64,000 nt of DNA from Anaerocolumna jejuensis DSM 15929 (lineage in GTDB: Bacteria > Bacillota > Clostridia > Lachnospirales > Lachnospiraceae). The translations under genes were made by a program, and so were the position numbers. Numbering within the stretch: position 1 is the stretch's first letter; the number at the start of each line of letters is the position of its first letter. This document shows, piece after piece, positions 33,570 to 42,406 of the stretch. Location: contig NZ_FRAC01000019.1 of NCBI RefSeq assembly GCF_900142215.1, forward strand, positions 1 through 64,000. The letters are read 5' to 3'. The notes beneath the pieces are model-generated. The model had not been told where the DNA came from and did not search any database. It saw nothing but the letters and a program-made list of their open reading frames with translations.

Positions 33570-34008
33570 CCTTTTCCCTCCACATTGTTAGTTTTTACTA
33601 ATTATCTTCAGATATCTTTCGCTTATATGTATATTTTTACATCATTTCATGATGGATTTCTAACCAAAACAATGAATAAACTATGCAATTTCGACCATAT
33701 TGTAATTATCTGTTTCTGTTTTGGCCAGAAGCTCCTGCCGAAAACTCTGATACAGTCATTGTTATATCCATTCTTGTTCCCCCAAACGACCCTCTCTTTC
33801 TATTTTCTGCACTATCCTTTGTTCTTCACTATTCTTTGTTCATTCGCCTGCCACCCGCTGAGCGGCTGATTAATAAATTCTGATTAATTTTAAAATTAAG
33901 CTCTGATTAAATATCTGATTAATCTTTAGTATATCATATGATTATTGGAACATCATTCTTTTAACTTGCCAATAAATTATCATTTCTTGCTCTTTTAAAT
34001 TGTCGGTT
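33570..34008. other. intergenic region with four CTGATTAA direct repeats
   Basis: No gene is visible. The region should contain the promoter of the locus B transporter. Four copies of CTGATTAA occur at 33866, 33880, 33903 and 33915, with starts 14, 23 and 12 bases apart. AraC proteins bind direct repeats, so these are a candidate activator array for one of the two AraC genes of this locus. Confidence 0.45.
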
Positions 34009-36018
34009 CTAAGATGCAATATTACTCTTTGCGAGCTCCGGCTCCGGTTTCTCAGGCTGCATTCTTCCGGTGCATAGCAAATACATGCTGTCATGGGTAT
34101 ATTTCACTCCCTCAATGAATTCTTCATAGGGCCGGTTACAGACATCCAGCAGACCAATCTGATAATTCTCTCCGTCCATTCTTCCCATACAATGCTGATC
34201 ATAAAGCTGAAACCAGTGTGCACCGATGCAGTACCGGTTCTGTGTGCAGGCTTCAATATACCTCTGGTATGCCATTGCCCTGTCCTTTTGTGATGCAACT
34301 CCGACAATTCCGGTGCTTCCGAGCCCCTTATCAATAGAGCCGAAATGAAATTCCCCAATCAATACCGGCATCTTTGTCAGGCTGGTCACCTCTTGCAGAA
34401 CCTGACCAGGGTCGACCTTATAGCAATTAATTGAAAAAACATCCATGTATTCCTTGCCGGCACACTGATTTGGATATAGAATAAATGCATAGCGCATCCC
34501 AAGATTCAGGTGGTTCGGATCTACTTTTTTAAGAGCTAAGGCCGGTACTTTAACATACTGCTTTATCATCTCGTAGGAAAATGCGGTAAGATGCTTTTTG
34601 GCAGCCGGAGACACCAATACTTCCACTGCAACAGGATTTTTGAAATCTTCAAAGGAGTCTAAGGCCATGCCCCATTCCTTGTTTAATTCTTCTATTCCGG
34701 AATATTGCTGCTTCAGATAATCGATAAATCGTTCCTTTGTCTTCAGTGTCCGGCATGGATATTTCAGCAGCTCGGCTGCTATTTCAAGCTCTTCGGCAAA
34801 AGCCCATTCCGGTTCATTCCGCATAAAATACCCAATTACGAACCTGTCTTCCCTGTAATTTTCCAGCTGCTTTGCATACCTTGCAGCATTTTCCTCGTAT
34901 TCCTCCGAGAACACGTCCGGAAAATCCCTGTATATCAGCTGTTTTGTGCCCGGAAAGTCCTTTAAATGGCAGACATAAGGAATATTGACCTCTCCCATAG
35001 CCGGAAGCTTTGAAAAATTTCCGATGGTATTAAAACCCCACTGCTTTAGGAAAGAGGTAATAATATTCTTCCAGACTTCTTCCCATTCCGTTCCAAAGGC
35101 TCTGATTAAATTCAGCTTGAGGAAATTGACCTGATCCATGCCTCCAAAGCTTTCCCAGGCATCCCCGAATACCCCGTTCCTCTCCGGCAGCCAGGAAAAA
35201 TAATTCTCTATTTGCTCCACCGGACAATTTATCTCCGGACTGACTACATCTACTCCGGTTGAAAAGAACCCATAACCCTCCGGATCTTTGAGGAGAAATT
35301 TCCCCTTGTATTCCTCAAGGGCAAAATAACCGCTTTTTTCAAAACGAAGCCCCGGCCAGCCGCCATAGCTGTGTTCCTCCTGGTTTCCGGCTGCCTTTTC
35401 CCGTATTGCATCCTTTTGCTGATTCCGAAGGCCTGCAATCATTTCATCCATGCCTTTTGTCTTCCCTTCCCACTCCCTCTGCATCCACTGGCCCAATTCA
35501 TCCACCAGTTTTACAGGTTCCAGCTTTATTTCCGGCATTTTATCACTGAAATGGAGCTCTCCGAAGGCAACCTCCTGTTCCGACCAGTATTCCCGCAGCC
35601 CAACGGCAAATTTGCTGATTTTCTCCTTTGATACCGAACTTCCGGCCACAAAGCCGCGGAGCCTGCCGGGTGTCCTTGCAAGAAAAATATTCTGGGCATC
35701 CAGCGCTGTTAAGGGAACAACAAGGCAGGTAGAAGTCTGAGGCAGACAGGATAATCGAACGGTAAGGTCCGGCTCCCTGGTATCATTTCCCTCCTGCCAG
35801 AATTCAAATTGAATTACCGGAGACGAATAGGGTGCTTTTCTTGCCGTAATATCCAGGTAAATATAATCTGCGCCTTTAAAGTACTCTACGATATCCTCCT
35901 GTACATAGGATGCTCTTGCACCCTCCAGTGCTTCGCATTTCAGGACAGACAGACTCTCTTCCGGCACCACGGTTCCATATTCTATTTGCAGAGCTTCCGT
36001 TTTTAAAATCTTTTCCAT
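34009..36018 (-). CDS. clan GH-A glycoside hydrolase (beta-galactosidase/agarase-like)
   Basis: A 669-residue cytoplasmic enzyme with a beta-rich N-terminal domain (about 1-215) and a TIM barrel (about 225-640). The acid/base glutamate is in RNEPEW (Glu402) and the nucleophile in VLIGEFHFG (Glu556). The barrel end ASQKDRAMAYQRYIEAC and IGAHWFQLYDQ recall GH50/GH42 agarase and beta-galactosidase families; I cannot fix the family number. No signal peptide is present, so it acts on imported oligosaccharide. The ATG at 36018 has GGAGG five bases upstream. It lies 136 bases after the GH112 gene, in the same direction. Confidence 0.82.
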   Translation of the reverse strand: MEKILKTEALQIEYGTVVPEESLSVLKCEALEGARASYVQEDIVEYFKGADYIYLDITARKAPYSSPVIQFEFWQEGNDTREPDLTVRLSCLPQTSTCLVVPLTALDAQNIFLARTPGRLRGFVAGSSVSKEKISKFAVGLREYWSEQEVAFGELHFSDKMPEIKLEPVKLVDELGQWMQREWEGKTKGMDEMIAGLRNQQKDAIREKAAGNQEEHSYGGWPGLRFEKSGYFALEEYKGKFLLKDPEGYGFFSTGVDVVSPEINCPVEQIENYFSWLPERNGVFGDAWESFGGMDQVNFLKLNLIRAFGTEWEEVWKNIITSFLKQWGFNTIGNFSKLPAMGEVNIPYVCHLKDFPGTKQLIYRDFPDVFSEEYEENAARYAKQLENYREDRFVIGYFMRNEPEWAFAEELEIAAELLKYPCRTLKTKERFIDYLKQQYSGIEELNKEWGMALDSFEDFKNPVAVEVLVSPAAKKHLTAFSYEMIKQYVKVPALALKKVDPNHLNLGMRYAFILYPNQCAGKEYMDVFSINCYKVDPGQVLQEVTSLTKMPVLIGEFHFGSIDKGLGSTGIVGVASQKDRAMAYQRYIEACTQNRYCIGAHWFQLYDQHCMGRMDGENYQIGLLDVCNRPYEEFIEGVKYTHDSMYLLCTGRMQPEKPEPELAKSNIAS

Positions 36019-36154
36019 GCTAACCTCCATGTGACGCAAATAGTACGCACTTTCAAAATGGAAAATACAACATACTTTCCCAACTAACTCCTCTGCCTAT
36101 CGCATCCGTTCTCCGACCGAATTGTAACTTTAATAGAAACTATTAGGTGTTTGG

Positions 36155-38320
36155 TTATTCAAGCTGTAAAATTTTATTTTCATAGGACTCAAGAGAAATT
36201 GCCCTGTTTCCAAGTCCGGTCTTAATAATTGTATTCTGCCTGGTATCACTGTTATTAAGTACCACCAGTGTATTGCTTTCCGGATAATATGCACATTCCG
36301 TAAGAGGATTGTCGGTCAGGTAGCTGCCTGCAAGGTCCTCTTTACCTCCAAATAATATCAGGTTCAGCAGCATCCTGGTATTTACGGGATTAACCTCAAA
36401 GGAAGAAAGATAAATACCGCTGCCATCTCCGAATTTATGAACCGTTAGGGCAGGCATTTCGTTTTCTTCGGCAAGAACCCTTGCTTTCCCGTCTGTCAAA
36501 TAAAGATTATTTCTGGCTTTTATAAAGCAGTGTTCCGGAAGGAGTCCTTTTTCTTCCGTTACCGTATAGGTCCACTTTCCATGGCATACCCTGGCACCGG
36601 TATCTTCATCAATTCCGAGTACATGAGCCATACGGAAATAAGTATCGTACCCTTCTACAGCGGAAGGCTCATTCACACCAATAAAAGCACCGCCTTCCCA
36701 GACCCATTTCGTCAGTAATTCAACCACCTCATCATCCTTCCATCCGTCCCCGCCGCTCCATGCGGAACCAGCATATCCGGCATTTATTACAACATCCGCT
36801 TCCTTCAAGGCACCCTGCTTTATATCTTCAAAGCTGATAAACCTCACATCAAGGGGAAGTCCCGACAGGGCCTCATTGATATGTATCAGATCATGCATGT
36901 AGGTTTCATGAAAATGTCCTGACAGGGTCCAGGAGCGGAGCCTGCCCCAGCTGTGAAGCACCGCTACCTTTGTTTTCGCCCGGTAAGGAAGTCCTGCACG
37001 GTGTAAATTCTTGATTATCCTGAAATCCTTTGCTGCCTCTTCCATAAAATCCACAAAATCAGGAAAATTCTCCACCAGGTGAAGGTATCCTCCCAGACCG
37101 ATACGTTCAATCGGCTCCCAAAGCAACGCTCTTCGGACGTTTATCCAATATTTTCTGGCATCGGCAGCAGGATCTCCGCCTTCCATAAAGGTAGGCATTC
37201 CGCCAAGTCCAATAGGAAAAAGATAGGGATGCAGTCTTAATTCATGGGTTTCTACCTCCGCACCCGCGCACAGCCTGACTTCATAACCGGAAAAGACACA
37301 TTTTATCAGGCCATCAAAACCAAATTCTTTGAATCTCCCGTTATATGGTTCAATACCGATCCAGCTGTCATCATAAAATACATACGCCAGCTTTCCGTAG
37401 CTGTGGACAAGCTCAATCAGCTTTTTTCCAAAATCAATTACAAAGTCATTGATAAACTCCATCCAATCTTTTTTTCTGCTATCACAGGGCATATGGGAAA
37501 CATTCCGTTTTCCTTTGTTAACAAAGTCTTCCGCTGTCATCCGGTATCCGTATTTTTTCTCAAATTCCTCCAGTGCCAAAGGGCTTATTGTGAAATCATA
37601 GGAGCCCCAATCGGTAAACAGATACCGGTTTCTTTCATCGCTGCCCCATATCCATACGAAATTGTAGAACATGGAAGTAAACCGAACCACATTGGCCGCC
37701 TTGTGCTCCCTGCACCAGTTATCCAGCCAGTGCAGCATATATTCCTGGGTTTCCCTGTGAATTGGGTCAATCTGCATTAAATGCTCTTTATTCCAGTGAT
37801 TTGTTGTATGATTATACATGGATATCTCTTCCCAGATACGATAGGCAATAAAGCTTACCGAATATTTGTGCCAGGGAATGATATCCCGGATAGTAACACT
37901 TTCACTTTCTTTCTCATATACCCATTTTTCTGCCGGAACCTCCGCCTGCATTGTCCGGTCATAGACCTGCCAGTATTTTACGGCTGCTTCCGAAGCATTG
38001 ATTTCAAACTGCTCCCGAAAGAAATTTTCCATTAACCCTATGGTAAGGCAATTTGCTACCGCGGTTTTCGGGGAAGTCATTAAAAATGTCTGCTGCAGTT
38101 TATCCTTATGCCTGGACGCCCAGGCATTGTGCTCCCGGATGATGCAAATGGTTGAATATATACGGTATCCGGCATTCACAATCTCCTCTGACAGTTCTGT
38201 TCCGTCACTGTCACGGATTACGTCAGCTCCCCATTTTTGAGCCAGCTTTAAGGTCAGGTCTTCAAAGCCTGCTTCCCCCGGCAGCGTAAAGCTGCCCCAG
38301 TTCCTGCTATCATCTGTCAT
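36155..38320 (-). CDS. GH112 beta-galactoside phosphorylase
   Basis: A 721-residue GH112 phosphorylase, which splits beta-1,3-galactosyl-N-acetylhexosamine or beta-1,4-galactosyl-rhamnose with phosphate to give galactose 1-phosphate. The N-terminal AQKWGADVIRDSDGTEL (about 27-43) is diagnostic, the barrel carries VFYDDSWIGIEPYNGRF with the catalytic aspartate at about 317-318, and a glutamine-amidotransferase-like domain follows. I cannot tell the lacto-N-biose from the galactosyl-rhamnose type. The ATG at 38320 is better placed behind GGGGG than the TTG five codons earlier. No signal peptide, as expected for an intracellular phosphorylase. Confidence 0.92.
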   Translation of the reverse strand: MTDDSRNWGSFTLPGEAGFEDLTLKLAQKWGADVIRDSDGTELSEEIVNAGYRIYSTICIIREHNAWASRHKDKLQQTFLMTSPKTAVANCLTIGLMENFFREQFEINASEAAVKYWQVYDRTMQAEVPAEKWVYEKESESVTIRDIIPWHKYSVSFIAYRIWEEISMYNHTTNHWNKEHLMQIDPIHRETQEYMLHWLDNWCREHKAANVVRFTSMFYNFVWIWGSDERNRYLFTDWGSYDFTISPLALEEFEKKYGYRMTAEDFVNKGKRNVSHMPCDSRKKDWMEFINDFVIDFGKKLIELVHSYGKLAYVFYDDSWIGIEPYNGRFKEFGFDGLIKCVFSGYEVRLCAGAEVETHELRLHPYLFPIGLGGMPTFMEGGDPAADARKYWINVRRALLWEPIERIGLGGYLHLVENFPDFVDFMEEAAKDFRIIKNLHRAGLPYRAKTKVAVLHSWGRLRSWTLSGHFHETYMHDLIHINEALSGLPLDVRFISFEDIKQGALKEADVVINAGYAGSAWSGGDGWKDDEVVELLTKWVWEGGAFIGVNEPSAVEGYDTYFRMAHVLGIDEDTGARVCHGKWTYTVTEEKGLLPEHCFIKARNNLYLTDGKARVLAEENEMPALTVHKFGDGSGIYLSSFEVNPVNTRMLLNLILFGGKEDLAGSYLTDNPLTECAYYPESNTLVVLNNSDTRQNTIIKTGLGNRAISLESYENKILQLE

Positions 38321-38595
38321 CCATCTTTCCCCCAAATTTCTTTTTCATTAGAAAGCTTATCCTTCTTTCCCTTCATATTAAACAATCCCCTCCCTGGAAT
38401 CTAATCATTATAACGATATTATTGTGCATTTTCAATCATATTTGCTCTCAACAGCCATAATAATCTACTATTTTATGTATATTTTCCGTTCTTTTACAGC
38501 AAAATTGCACAAAAATTAGTCTTTATAAGCTTGAAATTGTAATATGGTATTAGTATAATGATTATACGAAGGAATGTTTAGGAAAGGAGATTGTT

Positions 38596-39546
38596 ATGTC
38601 AAAGCGCAAAAGACCTATCATAGAATACCGTCATTACAGCCTTCCATTAAATTTTCCAATTATCTTGTTAAGCGGCGACCGATGGAGAATATCAGAAAAA
38701 AAGAGCGGGAGACTTCATTTTCATAACTGCCTGGAAATCGGAATTTGTCATTCAGACGGAGGAATCATGGAATTTGAAGATATTTCCCTGCCCTTTCAAG
38801 AGGGTGACATAACCTGTGTTCCCAAACATCTTCCCCATACCACTTACAGTTCACCGGGTACGGCAAGCCTCTGGACTTATATTTTTGTTGATCCGGAGGA
38901 ATTGTTTCGAAATATGGTGGGAAGTCAGTCCAACAACTTTGACAAACCAATGTCAGACATTCGCAGTTACCATCTTATTATGAGCAGGGAGGATTATCCG
39001 AAGGTATATTATCTGGCCTCTGCCATTGCTGAGGAACTAAAAAGCCAGAAGACCTGCTACCAGAATAGTGTAAGGGGCCTGATGCTTTCCTTGTATGTAG
39101 AGTTACTGCGGATTCATACTTCAGAAAATTCTAAAAATAATGTTGAAATCAGCATGAACCAGGATGTAGAAAATATCCTCGTAATTTCAGCCGCCCTGGA
39201 ACATATCCATAAGAACTACATGGAGCCGATCAATATCGGTGATTTGGCTGATATAAGCCATCTGAGCGTCAGCCATTTCAGAAGGATCTTTCATGAAATA
39301 ATGGGAACTGCCCCATTAAATTATTTAAACAGCACAAGGATTGATGCCGCCTGCTGGCTGCTGCGCAGTACGGAGGATTCCATTCTGACCGTATCGGAGA
39401 AGGTCGGTTTTCATTCTATCTCAAGCTTTGACCGCTGTTTTGTAAAGCTGATGAAAACCTCCCCGAATATCTGGAGAAAGCAGGCAGTTCTCTCCGATAC
39501 AAATTCTCCGAAAGCAGCCATCCTTGAATTTACCGGATGGGTTTAG
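38596..39546 (+). CDS. cupin-AraC family regulator (locus B, first)
   Basis: A 316-residue regulator with an N-terminal cupin sensor (about 35-115: FHNCLEIGICHSDGGIMEF, FQEGDITCVPKHLPHTTYS) and a C-terminal AraC DNA-binding domain (about 205-300: INIGDLADISHLSVSHFRRI, VSEKVGFHSISSFDRCFVKL). The sensor probably binds a sugar or glycan product. AAAGGAG precedes the ATG. It is divergent from the GH112 gene with a 275-base gap and convergent with the GH2 gene, so it most likely controls GH112 and the GH-A enzyme. Confidence 0.92.
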   Translation: MSKRKRPIIEYRHYSLPLNFPIILLSGDRWRISEKKSGRLHFHNCLEIGICHSDGGIMEFEDISLPFQEGDITCVPKHLPHTTYSSPGTASLWTYIFVDPEELFRNMVGSQSNNFDKPMSDIRSYHLIMSREDYPKVYYLASAIAEELKSQKTCYQNSVRGLMLSLYVELLRIHTSENSKNNVEISMNQDVENILVISAALEHIHKNYMEPINIGDLADISHLSVSHFRRIFHEIMGTAPLNYLNSTRIDAACWLLRSTEDSILTVSEKVGFHSISSFDRCFVKLMKTSPNIWRKQAVLSDTNSPKAAILEFTGWV

Positions 39547-39574
39547 GCCTCCCACACCTGACAGGTAGGATATA

Positions 39575-42289
39575 TTAGAGGAATTTTTTCAATTCATTCA
39601 CGGAAAGTGTGAGAGAGGGCTTAAATTTCTCCGAAGTCATATATTTAACAATACTGCGGTAAAGGGCTCTGGCCTCCGGATAACCCTGCTTTTCCAAAAG
39701 ACCCATGCTGCTTACCATCAGCCTTCCCCCACCAGTTTTGCATTCGAAGAGAAATGCCATGTTCCGCAGCTTTGCATAGCAGTCTATAACAGTTATAAGC
39801 GGCTCCAGGTTACCCGGAACAAACATTGCCCTTCCTCCTGACATGGGCCACCATTGCCAGTTTGAATAAAATTCGGTGGGGAAGTCAGAGAATACCGGGT
39901 GAGCCGGGTCCATCAGGCATCCCATACAGCCCTCCTGCACCGGAAATGTTCCGACCGACCAGAAATCCGTTGTAAACTGGCCCTGGGCAGAGGCGGGAAA
40001 ATGTTCTTTATCCGCCTTTGGAGTATAAAATACGGTTTTTCCTTCCTCCAGAGCATCTACAGCCTCCGTAAAAGTTTTCGCAATCACAATATCCTCCCCG
40101 GCTTCTGCTTCTTCTTCCGGATAAACCCATACCGGATATTCATTGTAAAATTCACCGATTCGGACCGACAACAGGCACTTTTTGGCTGTTTTAATCCCAT
40201 GAAGCGGAATCGACAGTTTTCCAAGGGAAGTAAGAGTCCCTGTCTGGCAATTGACTGCCGGAAATACTTCCCTGAAATATTCTTTCTCACCGTCATGCAG
40301 CTCACAAACTGCCGGGGACTGAATAGTTTCCTTACCGTAATTAGCGACTTCAATATCAGCCAGCAGCTCTTCTCCGTTGGTATAGGTATATTTATCCATC
40401 AGAACCAGAGGTAAGGTACCTGTAAAAAAAGCTCTGAAATTCTCCGGTTTTGCAAAGGCAAAGGGTTTCGGTTCCAAATGGGAATTCAGCATTCCAATCA
40501 GGGCAGTGCCCTGCCCCGGGAAATCCTGCAGCCCCAGAAGAGAGATTCCTGATAGTTCTTTCGTACGCAGCACCGCTTCAATTTCTTCCCGATAAGCTAT
40601 TCTGGCTAATTCCCCGGTTGCCTCCACACGCCTTTTCCAACTGGAAAGCATACCGCGTTTTTCTGCCTCTTCCTTTACCAGCATCAGATTTTTTGCACAG
40701 GTAACACCCTGAAAGGCTTCCAGTTCATCAAAGTCCGGAAGACTCTCGTACTGCCCCACTTCAAAGCTAAAAACAGGTCCCTTGTAATTTTTTCGGAGAC
40801 ACTCCATTACCTTATCAAAATTCCTTCTGGTATTCGGGTAGCCTTCATTGATATAGCCGGTCATTCCGTAACAGGTTCCGCGGATCTGTTTTTCATAAAA
40901 ATTAGAAGAAGTATAAAAATCACTGTTATTGTCCGCCCCTTCCATCCCATAGTGGACATTGGAACCACAGGCATACAGTCTTGTGGAGTCTTTTGCTTTT
41001 GCAAGTAGAAGCATTCCATCCATTCTCCTGTGACCGGTTTCTCCCGCCTGCAGTTCATTTCCGAAGGTCAGCATGACAAAGGACGGGTGGTTTGCATAAT
41101 AATACAGAATCTGCATCAGCTCCAGTAAATAATAATCTCTGCTGTTTTCCTCCTCGAAGGCTGTTTTATAATCCCAGTGGGACAGCTCCGGCTGCAGCAG
41201 CATTCCTGTTCTGTCCGCTGCTGCAAAGGCTGCCTCCGGGGGACAGTGGGAATGGAACCGCAGACAGTTGACTCCATAAGCCTTATACCGGTTCAGAATC
41301 GCCTCCCATTCCTCGACAGCAAGGGGCATATGCCCTGTTTCCGGAAAAACACAGCAATTTGCTTCGCTTCTTAAGAATATGGCTCTTCCGTTTAGCGCAA
41401 GGCGGCCCCTGCCGTCGTCCTCAAAATCACGGACACCAAAGGTGGCTGCTTTCTCTTCCAGCCCCTCTGCAGCTGCACTTAGTTCATATAAGTTCCCTTC
41501 GTATTCATCCCAGCGCCTGATATCATCCTTTAGGGGCAAGGCGTCAAATACAATGGTGTGAAGGCCCGCCGGCACAGATATTTCCTTCCGTGCCTTCTCC
41601 TTTAGAGCATCACTGGCAAGTATAAGTACTCCGTGATATGCTTCTGTACCGTCTATATCCACCTGCACGGATAATAGGTTCTTTTTTGGATAGACCCGGA
41701 TGCCTCCAATAAATACCTTCTTCTCCCTCCGAAGTCTTAGGAATCCCAAAATTCCGTTCCAGTTTGTCTGTGTTTCATCGGTAGCCGCGGAAGAATATAC
41801 GATTGCCTCACGGGGCCAGCCCTGGTAGGAATTGTCGCAGATCATTTCGATGCGGTTATTTTCCAGTAATCTGCCGGTCACTTCAAACAAACAGGGTGTT
41901 GACAAGGTTCCTTCTCTGCAGGGTTCCACCCTGCTGCCGTTAAGAACCAGGGCAAGCTTTCTGGTTCTTTCCGCTTCCAGAAAGATTCTCTCCTCTGCCA
42001 GACCCTCACCTGCTTCCCAGGGTAAAGCTCTGGAATATACAGCCTTACCTTCATAGGTATATTTTCTGGTAAGCCTGGTGGCAATGATATCCGGCCTGTT
42101 AAGGAGAATATTCTCCTGCTCCCTTCCTCCTTCTACCTCCATGGGCCTCCAGGTATTTAAACTGCTGTCCGGATGTCCGATATGGTTTTCATCCAAAGTT
42201 CCGGGCAAAAAGACAGGATATTGCCCGCCATCTTCCAGTGTGACCTGCCATTCTCCGCCAATATCTGTAATATTCATATTAATAACCAT
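39575..42289 (-). CDS. GH2-family glycoside hydrolase
   Basis: A 904-residue cytoplasmic enzyme with the GH2 layout: a jelly-roll (about 10-190), an Ig-like domain (about 190-290), a TIM barrel (about 295-600) and a C-terminal extension of about 300 residues. The acid/base glutamate is in FVMLTFGNEL (Glu412) and the nucleophile in GPVFSFEVGQY (Glu510). The loop LRSEANCCVFPETGHMPLAV replaces the usual GVNRHE motif, so the substrate differs from LacZ. GAGAAAGG lies before the ATG. It follows the DUF5107 gene by 117 bases in the same direction. Confidence 0.88.
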   Translation of the reverse strand: MVINMNITDIGGEWQVTLEDGGQYPVFLPGTLDENHIGHPDSSLNTWRPMEVEGGREQENILLNRPDIIATRLTRKYTYEGKAVYSRALPWEAGEGLAEERIFLEAERTRKLALVLNGSRVEPCREGTLSTPCLFEVTGRLLENNRIEMICDNSYQGWPREAIVYSSAATDETQTNWNGILGFLRLRREKKVFIGGIRVYPKKNLLSVQVDIDGTEAYHGVLILASDALKEKARKEISVPAGLHTIVFDALPLKDDIRRWDEYEGNLYELSAAAEGLEEKAATFGVRDFEDDGRGRLALNGRAIFLRSEANCCVFPETGHMPLAVEEWEAILNRYKAYGVNCLRFHSHCPPEAAFAAADRTGMLLQPELSHWDYKTAFEEENSRDYYLLELMQILYYYANHPSFVMLTFGNELQAGETGHRRMDGMLLLAKAKDSTRLYACGSNVHYGMEGADNNSDFYTSSNFYEKQIRGTCYGMTGYINEGYPNTRRNFDKVMECLRKNYKGPVFSFEVGQYESLPDFDELEAFQGVTCAKNLMLVKEEAEKRGMLSSWKRRVEATGELARIAYREEIEAVLRTKELSGISLLGLQDFPGQGTALIGMLNSHLEPKPFAFAKPENFRAFFTGTLPLVLMDKYTYTNGEELLADIEVANYGKETIQSPAVCELHDGEKEYFREVFPAVNCQTGTLTSLGKLSIPLHGIKTAKKCLLSVRIGEFYNEYPVWVYPEEEAEAGEDIVIAKTFTEAVDALEEGKTVFYTPKADKEHFPASAQGQFTTDFWSVGTFPVQEGCMGCLMDPAHPVFSDFPTEFYSNWQWWPMSGGRAMFVPGNLEPLITVIDCYAKLRNMAFLFECKTGGGRLMVSSMGLLEKQGYPEARALYRSIVKYMTSEKFKPSLTLSVNELKKFL

Positions 42290-42406
42290 GCCTTTCTCAC
42301 AGCCTGCAAACTTTGAGCCGCAGGCACAAATATGCGTGTGAAAATTGCTTTTTAATTTTCACACTAACCCCTTTCCTGAATCTTCAATCCTTCTTTGGAA
42401 TTGATA

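Noticed and set aside
34009..36018. Firm assignment to GH42 or GH50
   Set aside because: Clan GH-A and the catalytic glutamates are clear, but the family number cannot be decided by eye.
39899..40414. 171-codon plus-strand frame opposite the GH2 gene
   Set aside because: Shadow of a well-supported glycoside hydrolase.
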